Assembly: GCA_041595375.1 (NCBI GenBank)
Contig: JBFHKL010000094.1
Span: 1 to 13,332, forward strand
DNA length: 13,332 bases
Direction of reading: 5' to 3'
From: Saccharicrinis sp041595375
GTDB lineage: Bacteria > Bacteroidota > Bacteroidia > Bacteroidales > Marinilabiliaceae
The notes beneath the pieces were generated by a model. It was given only the letters and a program-made list of their open reading frames with translations, was not told the origin of the DNA and made no database searches. Shown piece by piece: positions 1 to 5,331 of this stretch. The translations under genes and the position numbers were made by a program. Every line of letters starts with the position of its first letter. Position 1 is the stretch's first letter.

Positions 1-456
1 CAGACTCATAAAATCAGTCATGCCGTTTTTATGGTTAACGTAAAAAATGCTTAAATCATCGTCGCTAGGTATATCGTTGGTATTGATGACATTTTTCCCC
101 GACTCGGTCATTACTTTTAGCCATTTAAAACCTACTGCCATGGATTTTTGTTCGGCTGTAATTGTTTTAAAATTAAAGTATTTAGGTTCAATGCGATTTG
201 AATTAAGCGATTGTGGGCATTTCAAATAAAAGGCCTTTGAAAAATCATTAAGCCTTTCTTCAATTTGTTGATCAGATACAACTTGTGGTAAATTATAAGT
301 TGCCTCAATGGTTTCTAGTCCATGATTGGCTGCTTCTATTATCGAATCGGCATGTAAAACCAACTCTAACTCTTCGTTAAACGCTGACATTGGTAAAGTA
401 TTTTGAGCATAAGCACTTATGCTAGATAATAGTAATAATACACTAAATAATTTCAT
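1..456 (-). CDS. Exported protein of unknown function, C-terminus beyond window
   Basis: An open frame of 152 codons runs from an ATG at 456 to the window edge without a stop, so the C-terminal part is missing. The first 18 residues are a typical signal peptide: a basic start (MK), a hydrophobic core (LFSVLLLLSS) and an AYAQ cleavage site, so the protein is predicted to reach the periplasm or outer membrane. No lipobox cysteine follows the cleavage site. The visible mature part is hydrophilic, mixed helix and loop, with one Cys and no catalytic motif I recognise. It is transcribed away from the rest of the window, and its promoter should lie in the gene-free DNA after 457. I do not recognise the family; a Bacteroidota-specific hypothetical is likely. 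The start and the signal peptide are seen directly, and the location is inferred. Confidence 0.75.
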   Translation of the reverse strand, partial: MKLFSVLLLLSSISAYAQNTLPMSAFNEELELVLHADSIIEAANHGLETIEATYNLPQVVSDQQIEERLNDFSKAFYLKCPQSLNSNRIEPKYFNFKTITAEQKSMAVGFKWLKVMTESGKNVINTNDIPSDDDLSIFYVNHKNGMTDFMSL

Positions 457-725
457 TTTATTAACTGAATGTTTTCATTTTATTTGAAGGCACAATATAC
501 TATCTATTCTGAAGAATGGGGCTACTACCAATACCTTAGCTTGAACTTATACTAACTTATTAGTTAAACAACAATGGAATAAAAAAGGAAAAATATGCAA
601 CCAGATATTAAAGCGCGAAATAAGATCGTTAACTAAAAAGATACAATTATAATAAAATTGACACCTCTCCTTCGTCAAATATTTGACTTAAACTATACTA
701 TACACTCCATAATGTTAGTTGTTTT

Positions 726-809
726 AGCACCCAGTTTGCCCAATTAATCAGGGAGCTTCAGCTGCAAAGAAAGGAGCTCGTCGGGTCGTTCGGAGAGCTT
801 GATGATTGA
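726..809 (+). pseudogene. Coding-like scrap, C-terminal remnant of an unidentified gene
   Basis: A frame open from 687 and ending in TGA at 807-809 reads STQFAQLIRELQLQRKEL and then VGSFGELDD. It has the amphipathic, Leu/Glu/Arg-rich character of a real protein C-terminus (coiled-coil-like) and is clearly GC-richer than the flanking DNA. There is no ATG in the frame, so it would be a remnant and not a gene. The opposite strand also has a 30-codon ATG frame (ending near 758) that cannot be excluded. Tails of mobile-element or restriction-specificity proteins can look like this, but I cannot name a family. Confidence 0.3.
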
Positions 810-893
810 AGAAACAAAGGCATATTCAATGCATCTTCAAAAGTGCTCATATTTCATTTATATTTTATATTCACGCCCCAAACACACAAATAA

Positions 894-921
894 ATAATTA
901 TAATTAATAGATTATAATTAT
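894..921. repeat. A/T inverted repeat
   Basis: Nine-base arms (894-902 and 913-921) are perfectly complementary around a ten-base spacer. All paired bases are A/T, so chance in AT-rich DNA is possible; a regulator-binding dyad is the alternative. Confidence 0.3.
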
Positions 922-925
922 ATGA

Positions 926-972
926 AGCCGTATTAAGCTCAGTATAACCAGATGCCCCCTTAATATACGGCT
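926..972. repeat. Hairpin with AGCCGTAT/ATACGGCT arms
   Basis: Perfect eight-base arms at 926-933 and 965-972 enclose 31 bases. With a two-base bulge the stem extends inward (TTAAG with CTTAA). It has GC content where the flanks have little and no T-run follows, so it is not a standard intrinsic terminator. It could be a small structured RNA, part of a 5' leader of the gene at 1075, or the end of a decayed element. Confidence 0.4.
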
Positions 973-1074
973 ACTCTTTCACGAAAAATCCTAATCTCAC
1001 TCAAAAACAACACTCTATATTTATAATTTACTTATATTGTATATACATAATAATTAAATCATTACCTCTTTAAT

Positions 1075-1572
1075 ATGAGCAGAACATTTGCTTTAGAAAA
1101 AGTTAAAAAACACATTGAAAAATCTATTGTTTTGATGGAGTTTGACATGTATGCACAAATAAACATCATCGAGGAAAAACATCCAGCAGTAGCTTCTTTT
1201 ATGTCAAATCATATTACTCAATACAAGTTTTCTGAATATATTGAAATTATTAGGATATTATTGATGGTATACTTTTGCTTTGAAAAGAAGAAATACTGCA
1301 AAGAAATTACACAAGATCTATTGGATGATATTACTGCTGCAAACTTTAGTATGTTGAAATATGTTCACAAAGACCCTGAACAAATTCAATTAGTAGCAAA
1401 AACAATATTTAAAAATACGTATGCATTGGAAATATTAGCAGGTGCATCCTTTATGATCTATACTTCTAACATATTATTAAAAATGTCACAAACTAAAATA
1501 TCTCAAATACTTTTGGATGTTAAAATACTAATAGAAGCATTTGAAAAGTGTTGTATAAATAATACAGATTAA
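1075..1572 (+). CDS. Hypothetical helical protein, 165 aa
   Basis: A single ATG-started frame of 165 codons with a plausible composition, much longer than any competing frame here. The sequence is almost entirely predicted helix, with hydrophobic stretches near residues 57-68 (IEIIRILLMVYFCF) and 118-130 (LEILAGASFMIY). These are amphipathic or weakly hydrophobic and not clean membrane spans. It contains three Cys residues but no paired metal motif, no signal peptide and no catalytic signature that I can see. It stands alone, about 620 bp from the gene upstream and about 410 bp from the convergent gene downstream, in AT-rich DNA with gene scraps on both sides, so it may be a horizontally acquired or lineage-specific gene. 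I do not recognise the family and assign no function. Confidence 0.6.
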   Translation: MSRTFALEKVKKHIEKSIVLMEFDMYAQINIIEEKHPAVASFMSNHITQYKFSEYIEIIRILLMVYFCFEKKKYCKEITQDLLDDITAANFSMLKYVHKDPEQIQLVAKTIFKNTYALEILAGASFMIYTSNILLKMSQTKISQILLDVKILIEAFEKCCINNTD

Positions 1573-1583
1573 ATCCCTCTAAA

Positions 1584-1600
1584 AAAATAATTGTTATTTT
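1584..1600 (+). terminator. Weak A/T hairpin with T-run after the 165-aa gene
   Basis: AAAATAA and TTATTTT arms flank TTG, 11 bases after the stop codon at 1572. The stem has no G/C pair, so termination would be inefficient; this is a tentative call. Confidence 0.25.
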
Positions 1601-1853
1601 CACATGGCATTCTACCTGTAATTACAACTAACATAACTAATTAGATATTGACAATATGTTAACTCAGTAATTAGTACAGTCTATAAATAAACAGCCTGCT
1701 TGTAAATAAAAATTCTCATTAAATAATTTCTTTAGTAAATATTATCCATCGATACTTCATTGCACGGAGTAAATTTATTTTAAAACCGTATGTAGTTTGA
1801 CTTATATAATACACTTATGCATATAAGATAATAAGAGCATAAAACACAGATAA

Positions 1854-1928
1854 TTTGCATCGGATGTTATCCTAACCTTAAGGCTTGTTGACTACTACAA
1901 AGAACACTTTGAGATCATCCGACAATAA
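1854..1928 (+). pseudogene. Coding-like scrap, C-terminal remnant of an unidentified gene
   Basis: Between an in-frame TAA at 1851 and a TAA at 1926-1928 the frame reads FASDVILTLRLVDYYKEH and then FEIIRQ. Its residue mix and codon use look protein-like and unlike the surrounding DNA. There is no ATG, so this can only be a remnant, perhaps the tail of a deleted gene or transposase. The hexamer CGGATG/CATCCG occurs inverted at its two ends (arms 1860-1866 and 1916-1922), which may be chance. Confidence 0.35.
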
Positions 1929-1932
1929 ATAA

Positions 1933-1980
1933 CAAAAAACATAGGTTCTTTCCTTCTAATTCAGACAGAAAAGAACCTAA
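1933..1980 (-). terminator. Intrinsic terminator of the PHP gene
   Basis: On the minus strand a ten-base perfect stem (TAGGTTCTTT with AAAGAACCTA; plus-strand arms 1942-1951 and 1970-1979) with an 18-base loop is followed by a run of six T. It begins a few bases after the stop codon of the minus-strand gene at 1986. Confidence 0.8.
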
Positions 1981-1985
1981 ATAAT

Positions 1986-2645
1986 TTATACAACAGCTAT
2001 ATGCTTGAGTGAGTCAAGGATATCATATGAAATGGTCATATCTCCAAACCCACTTCCTAAATCTATACTTGGTTTTCGTGAACCGTGAAAATCAGTTCCT
2101 CCAGTAATCAATAAATCATAATTTGAAGCTATTTTCTTAATCTGTTCAATATACTTGCCTGAGTGCGTAGGATATATGCATTCTATTCCTTTTAATCCAA
2201 AAGGTACCAACTCACCTAAAAGCTTATCTAACTGACCCATAGACAAACCATACTCTTGGGGATGTGCTAATACTGAAATACCACCTAGTTTGGTAATTAA
2301 TGCTACGGCATCCTCTGTACAAATAGAATTTACGTGAATGTTGTCATGAACACTCTTCAGAATAATGGCCATTTCGTCTTCATCTTTATCGATGAAATAA
2401 GCTAAAATATGAATACCAAAATAGGAATGAGAAGAACTGGTAGATATTTCCATACCCGGTATAAGTTCTATAGGAAGCTTTTTTTTCCGAATATAGTCGG
2501 CAGCTTCCTTTATGCCGTCCATTGTGTCATGATCAGTAATTGCAATCGCTGAAATTTTCTTTTTTACAGCGTAATCAACAAGTTCTTTCGGAGTGTACGT
2601 ACCATCAGAAACTGTTGTGTGAATGTGTAAATCAATGCTTTTCAT
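1986..2645 (-). CDS. PHP-domain metal-dependent phosphoesterase, short form
   Basis: This is a cytoplasmic phosphoesterase of the COG0613/YciV type, a family that includes nucleoside 3',5'-bisphosphate phosphatases and RNase AM; the substrate here is not known. The PHP metal ligands are all recognisable: H7 and H9 (LHIHT), D38/H39/D40 (TDHD), E66 (GMEIS), H79 (HILAYFID), H128 (VLAHP) and D184/H186 (GTDFHG). At 219 aa it is about 50-60 residues shorter than usual relatives. The missing part is the helical insert normally between the HILAYF and LAHP motifs, here replaced by about 25 residues containing H100 and H104. The start ATG at 2645 sits five residues before the HxH motif, as is normal. 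It is monocistronic and has its own terminator. Family assignment is strong; the reaction is inferred. Confidence 0.9.
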   Translation of the reverse strand: MKSIDLHIHTTVSDGTYTPKELVDYAVKKKISAIAITDHDTMDGIKEAADYIRKKKLPIELIPGMEISTSSSHSYFGIHILAYFIDKDEDEMAIILKSVHDNIHVNSICTEDAVALITKLGGISVLAHPQEYGLSMGQLDKLLGELVPFGLKGIECIYPTHSGKYIEQIKKIASNYDLLITGGTDFHGSRKPSIDLGSGFGDMTISYDILDSLKHIAVV

Positions 2646-2683
2646 AATATATTCTCTTTTTTTTGGATTGTCAGAAATGGCTT

Positions 2684-2696
2684 GTTCAATTTGAAC
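2684..2696. promoter_or_regulatory. Dyad GTTCAA-T-TTGAAC upstream of the PHP gene
   Basis: Perfect six-base arms around one base lie about 40 bp upstream of the minus-strand ATG at 2645, where an operator or promoter would sit. Its GTTCA/TGAAC core resembles the GTTCATT/AATGAAC half-sites before the DUF134 gene, so the two sites may be read by related regulators. This is inference only. Confidence 0.35.
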
Positions 2697-2735
2697 TCAA
2701 ACTGGTATAATCATACTTTCTAGCATTACTTTTCT

Positions 2736-2831
2736 ATGCACTTCAATTTTAAGTACTTCATTTATTTTTTATGTCTCGATGAATTTGAGGAAGTCATCAT
2801 TGAAGACCGATTAAGTCCTAAATCTATTTGA
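2736..2831 (+). CDS. Possible small ORF or gene scrap, 31 aa
   Basis: An ATG frame with a hydrophobic-aromatic first half (FKYFIYFLCL) and an acidic second half (DEFEEVIIEDRLSPKSI), ending in TGA. The second half looks coding-like, but there is no ribosome binding site and no relative I can name. It is either a membrane-associated micropeptide or a C-terminal remnant of a lost gene. Confidence 0.2.
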   Translation: MHFNFKYFIYFLCLDEFEEVIIEDRLSPKSI

Positions 2832-2914
2832 GTCCTTAGAAATATTAATATCTTAATTTATCTCATTAAAAAACTAAGTATACTATAATGTAAAAAAAAT
2901 ACACCGCAATATAA

Positions 2915-2928
2915 TGAGAATATTCTCA
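2915..2928. promoter_or_regulatory. 14-base palindrome TGAGAATATTCTCA
   Basis: This is a perfect dyad in gene-free DNA. It resembles the two arms of a Fur-type 7-1-7 box (TGAtAAT-n-ATTaTCA) with the central base missing. It has no gene of normal size nearby; an ATG at 2931 opens only 17 codons. Function is unproven. Confidence 0.3.
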
Positions 2929-3254
2929 ATATGAAACATAGTTTAGAAATATATTATTCTGATAGATACAGCATCGTTCATTAAAATTGCAAAGAAGGAA
3001 TGATTCATTTTTTATTTTCTCATGGAGAATACAACACCTTACTGATCTATATGTCAATACAAAAGGAATAATATTAATTTCAATTGGAACATAAAAATCA
3101 TACCATATCCAACTCCCTATACTAATTACTTGAATAAAAGAAATATGCCTTTTACTAAAAACGCAATCGATAAAACCTCTCCCTATTGAATAGCTGAAAA
3201 TCGTTTTTCATAAAACCTACTTATAAATATTGAATAGAATTAACAGAACAACTG

Positions 3255-3284
3255 TTGGCAAATGCAAGAAATATTACTTGCCAA
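3255..3284. repeat. Inverted repeat TTGGCAA/TTGCCAA
   Basis: Seven-base perfect arms (3255-3261 and 3278-3284) flank a 16-base loop in the AT-rich spacer. There is no adjoining T-run. Role unknown. Confidence 0.3.
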
Positions 3285-3651
3285 AGAAAAGATGAAACGA
3301 GCATGCAAATTCAATTATTTAATTTACATACAGGAAAATGATTGAATTTATTTGTGGGTACATATGACCATTGAAAATAAATTAGAGTATATGAAAAAAA
3401 GATATTTCGATGCCATGCCTAATAAAGTCATTGCTATTTATATTATCATAATTTACCCTTGATTAGTCAATCATACATTGATATATCGCATTAAAAAATT
3501 CAACGAATCGTCTTTAATAAGTCGGTCCTTATTTTCTTTAAGCTTTAATCATACTTCCATTTTATCAAATCTGAAACGCAGCCATTTTATTTTAAGTCGC
3601 AAACAATCAGATAGCAATATTATAATTTAAAAGATATGATTTTACTTTGCA

Positions 3652-3684
3652 AATGAACAATAGTTCATTACCTTTACAATGAAC
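3652..3684. promoter_or_regulatory. Candidate operator of three AATGAAC half-sites
   Basis: AATGAAC (3652-3658) and its complement GTTCATT (3663-3669) form a seven-base dyad around AATA, and a third AATGAAC follows at 3678-3684. The array lies 17-50 bp upstream of the DUF134 ATG. A TACTTTG sequence resembling the Bacteroidota -7 element TAnnTTTG (one base short) sits directly before it at 3644-3650, so a protein bound here would cover the transcription start. Autoregulation by the HTH protein encoded next is the simplest inference. Confidence 0.55.
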
Positions 3685-3701
3685 TATAGATTATAATATA
3701 T

Positions 3702-4274
3702 ATGTCTCCACGAAAAAGAGTACTGCGAAAAGTTTTAAATCCACCAATAATAAATGGATTTAAACCTTATGGTAAAAAATCAGAAAAACAAAATCTGGAG
3801 CCTGTGAACCTATTATTCGAAGAATATGAAGCCATTCGACTGAGTGACTATGACAAACTTAATCATCATCAGGCATCTGTTATAATGGTAGTTTCCAGAC
3901 CAACATTTACAAGAATATATGCTTCGGCTCTTCAAAAAGTAGCAAAAGCGTTTATAGAAGGTCGCCAAATTACAATAAAAGGAGGTAAGGTTTATTTTGA
4001 TAGCGACTGGTATCATTGTAATACCTGTAAATGCTATTTCAATAATCCAGAAAAAGATAAAGTAATCAAAAACTGCTCGTTATGTGGCAGTTCTCATTTT
4101 AAACAATGCGATTATACTAATGATCGCGCAATTAATAATGAATGTAATGAACTCTGTGTATGTCGCAATTGTGGATTTGAGGTAAAACATCAATATGGTA
4201 AAGGTTGTAATCAGGAATTATGTCCAGCATGCAATGCTCCAATGAAGAGAAGTTTATTATTTATAAAAAGATAA
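3702..4274 (+). CDS. DUF134 (UPF0251) HTH regulator with cysteine-rich zinc-binding tail
   Basis: This is a predicted cytoplasmic DNA-binding regulator. Residues 1-100 match the DUF134/UPF0251 pattern: a basic RKRVLRK start, the FKP motif (20-22), the EEYEAIRLSDY helix (40-50), and an HTH around 53-75 with the hallmark VSRPTFTRI (64-72). The plain family ends soon after, but this protein continues with two cysteine modules: C106/C109/C125/C128, then C152/C154/C157/C169/C174/C177. The second has exactly the spacing found at the start of the ferredoxin encoded at 5332. Members of this family often sit next to NifX-like and Fe-S genes, as here, suggesting the tail senses metal or Fe-S status. 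It is the first gene of the plus-strand run, and the dyad array just upstream suggests autoregulation. The ATG at 3702 is the first in frame and fits the family N-terminus. Its ligand is unknown. Confidence 0.9.
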   Translation: MSPRKRVLRKVLNPPIINGFKPYGKKSEKQNLEPVNLLFEEYEAIRLSDYDKLNHHQASVIMVVSRPTFTRIYASALQKVAKAFIEGRQITIKGGKVYFDSDWYHCNTCKCYFNNPEKDKVIKNCSLCGSSHFKQCDYTNDRAINNECNELCVCRNCGFEVKHQYGKGCNQELCPACNAPMKRSLLFIKR

Positions 4275-4312
4275 AAGAAGGATTATACTATTGTCTTGAG
4301 TAAATAATTGTA

Positions 4313-4322
4313 AACAGGCTAT
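4313..4322 (+). promoter_or_regulatory. AACAGGCTAT motif, copy 1
   Basis: The first of three identical ten-base motifs, all on the plus strand and all in front of a gene. It ends 35 bp before the NifX-like ATG. The wider context ATTGTAAACAGGCTATAT is nearly repeated at copy 3. It could be a promoter-proximal element, operator half or leader element. Confidence 0.4.
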
Positions 4323-4357
4323 ATGACCAATACAAATATTCACGGTAAATAAATAAA

Positions 4358-4675
4358 ATGAAAGTTGCTATTACATCAACAGGAAACACCTTAGAATCAA
4401 CAATTGACCAACGATTTGGTCGCTGTAAATACTTTGTCATTTACGACAATAAAAGTAAAGCAATAGAATTTATTCCCAATCCAAATAAAGAATCATTGGA
4501 AGAAGCCGGCATTGATTCTGTGCAATTGGTGGCATCTCGTCAGGTAAATAAAATAGTATCAGGCGATTTTGGAATGAAAATTAAATCCTTACTTGATAGT
4601 TTGAAAATTCAAATGATTGTTTTTAAACAGTCAGAAAAAAAAATAATAGAAATAATAGACATGTTAAATCATTAA
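4358..4675 (+). CDS. NifX/NifB-C-like (dinitrogenase Fe-Mo cofactor family) protein
   Basis: A small cytoplasmic protein of 105 aa consisting of one Nitro_FeMo-Co domain (NifX/NafY/NifB C-terminal superfamily; the stand-alone MTH1175 type). Visible hallmarks are the MKVAITSTG first strand, STIDQRFGRCKYFVIYD (15-30) with the family's RFGR, the NPNKE..EEAGIDS segment (42-54), and a repeat of alternating strands and helices to the end. Such proteins bind Fe-S or heterometal clusters as carriers. There is no nitrogenase gene in this window, so nitrogen fixation is not implied. It lies 83 bp after the DUF134 regulator and 222 bp before the DUF5320 gene, a usual neighbourhood for this family. Unlike many relatives it has a lone Cys (C23, in GRCKYF) near the cofactor-binding loop. 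Family certain; exact cofactor unknown. Confidence 0.9.
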   Translation: MKVAITSTGNTLESTIDQRFGRCKYFVIYDNKSKAIEFIPNPNKESLEEAGIDSVQLVASRQVNKIVSGDFGMKIKSLLDSLKIQMIVFKQSEKKIIEIIDMLNH

Positions 4676-4700
4676 TATAATACCATTAGGCCAAAACTTA

Positions 4701-4817
4701 ATGATAGTGATGCCGAAAGCAAAAATTAGCATTCTGGGCGTCACATCGAAAAAGGTAGTACCTCATTCGAAAATAAAAAATACAAAAGTCAGAAAAAGAA
4801 ATAAGCCAGAAATGTAA
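4701..4817 (+). CDS. Possible basic micropeptide, 38 aa
   Basis: An ATG frame fills most of the 222-bp gap between the NifX-like and DUF5320 genes. It is strongly basic (about a third Lys/Arg), with a short hydrophobic segment (ISILGVTS) and no Cys. There is no clear ribosome binding site and no recognised family. It may be a chance frame in A-rich DNA; it is listed because the gap has no other content. Confidence 0.2.
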   Translation: MIVMPKAKISILGVTSKKVVPHSKIKNTKVRKRNKPEM

Positions 4818-4885
4818 TGCTGGTGGTAATAGCAGTAAAACAAAACGCTTAAAAAGCGATAAACAATAATATTAACCAATTAAAA

Positions 4886-4893
4886 AAGGAGGT
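4886..4893 (+). promoter_or_regulatory. Full Shine-Dalgarno AAGGAGGT
   Basis: A complete anti-16S match lies four bases before the DUF5320 ATG at 4898. The other genes in this window have at best weak purine runs, as expected in Bacteroidota, so this site stands out and fixes the start. Confidence 0.8.
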
Positions 4894-4897
4894 TATT

Positions 4898-5131
4898 ATG
4901 CCAGGTTTAAATCAAACAGGACCAATGGGACAAGGTCCTATGACAGGTCGTAGAATGGGTCGTTGTGCTAATTCAAGAACTAATCTTAAAAATCAAACTG
5001 CCGCATCAAAACCAAACGCCGATGAAAATTCCCCTGAGGATTTACAAGATAGAGGCTTTGGTGCAGGAAGAGGTAGACGACAACGAGGTTTCGGAATGGG
5101 ACGACAAAACCGTTTCAGAAACGACTTTTAA
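4898..5131 (+). CDS. DUF5320 family Gly/Arg/Met-rich small protein
   Basis: 77 aa. The N-terminus has the DUF5320 signature, a Gly-Pro-Met pattern (GTGPMGxGPMTGRGxG type): residues 6-22 read QTGPMGQGPMTGRRMGR, then C23. The middle (24-53) is polar and disordered. The C-terminal third is Gly/Arg-rich (GFGAGRGRRQRGFGMGR), suggesting flexibility and nucleic-acid or protein contacts. The family has no established biochemical role but recurs beside NifX-like proteins, DUF134 regulators and MinD-type Fe-S ATPases, so an accessory role in metal-cofactor handling is inferred. The start is fixed by a perfect Shine-Dalgarno at 4886-4893, and a strong intrinsic terminator follows 10 bp after the stop. 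High, separately tuned translation is likely. Confidence 0.85.
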   Translation: MPGLNQTGPMGQGPMTGRRMGRCANSRTNLKNQTAASKPNADENSPEDLQDRGFGAGRGRRQRGFGMGRQNRFRNDF

Positions 5132-5140
5132 ATGAGTACC

Positions 5141-5169
5141 AGAGAGGCTGAATAAGCCTCTCTTTGTTT
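5141..5169 (+). terminator. Intrinsic terminator after DUF5320 gene
   Basis: A perfect nine-base stem AGAGAGGCT/AGCCTCTCT with loop GAATA is followed by TTGTTT. It starts ten bases after the stop at 5131 and divides the run into an upstream unit (3702-5131) and a downstream one (from 5332). Confidence 0.9.
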
Positions 5170-5188
5170 AATCAACAAGTAAACAAAC

Positions 5189-5290
5189 AATACCGATTGT
5201 ATAATGAAATGAGCCTTATCTGCGTTTCATTTAAAATGCTCAATCATTATTATTCCGAAATTTCTCAGAACAGGCTATCGGTATTATACC
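5189..5290. repeat. Nested inverted repeats between DUF5320 and ferredoxin genes
   Basis: Outer arms AATACCGAT (5189-5197) and ATCGGTATT (5277-5285) enclose inner arms AATGAAA (5203-5209) and TTTCATT (5225-5231). At the right edge GGTAT-T-ATACC (5280-5290) is a separate small dyad. The whole block could fold as an RNA leader, be a MITE-like insertion, or hold operator sites for the ferredoxin promoter. It lies between a terminator and the next gene, so a promoter must be here or just after. Confidence 0.45.
5269..5278 (+). promoter_or_regulatory. AACAGGCTAT motif, copy 2
   Basis: Identical to copies at 4313 and 9984. It ends 53 bp before the ferredoxin ATG at 5332 and overlaps the right edge of the nested inverted repeats. 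Confidence 0.4.
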
Positions 5291-5331
5291 AACATTTAAT
5301 AAGACTTATTTCAATTTAAAAAGGGTATAAC

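Larger units (their letters stand above)
457..1074. other. Gene-poor AT-rich spacer with a GC-rich scrap and two hairpins
   Basis: No convincing complete gene lies here. Contents are the presumed promoter of the minus-strand exported protein (just after 457), a GC-richer coding-like scrap at 726-809, an A/T inverted repeat at 894-921 and a longer hairpin at 926-972. A 28-codon ATG frame at 469-555 overlaps the presumed promoter and is probably chance. Confidence 0.5.
1573..1985. other. Convergent intergenic region with a gene scrap and terminators
   Basis: This spacer lies between the convergent hypothetical gene and the PHP gene. It contains a weak all-A/T hairpin at 1584-1600, a coding-like scrap at 1854-1928 and the PHP-gene terminator at 1933-1980. 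Nothing else is recognised between about 1600 and 1850. Confidence 0.5.
2646..3701. other. Long AT-rich intergenic region between divergent genes
   Basis: More than 1 kb separates the divergent PHP and DUF134 genes. No complete gene of normal size is present. Seen here are a GTTCAA/TTGAAC dyad (2684-2696), a 31-codon ATG frame (2736-2831), a 14-base palindrome (2915-2928), a 23-codon ATG frame after AAGGA (3000-3071), an inverted repeat (3255-3284) and the dyad before the DUF134 gene (3652-3684). The rest is very AT-rich with frequent stops in all frames. Confidence 0.5.

Noticed and set aside
47..229. 60-codon plus-strand frame
   Set aside because: Antisense shadow of the exported protein gene, which has a clear signal peptide.
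469..555. 28-codon ATG frame on the plus strand just upstream of the minus-strand exported gene
   Set aside because: It covers the presumed promoter of the minus gene, has no ribosome binding site and no recognisable motif.
758..850. 30-codon minus-strand ATG frame (starting MSTFEDALN) over the GC-rich scrap
   Set aside because: Ser/Pro-rich tail typical of a shadow frame; the plus-strand reading looks more protein-like. It cannot be fully excluded.
2915..2928. True Fur box
   Set aside because: The central base of the 7-1-7 arrangement is missing and no iron gene is adjacent; kept only as a palindrome.
4358..4675. Nitrogen-fixation gene
   Set aside because: Although the protein belongs to the NifX superfamily, no nifHDK, nifE or nifN gene is present, and stand-alone members are common in non-fixing anaerobes.
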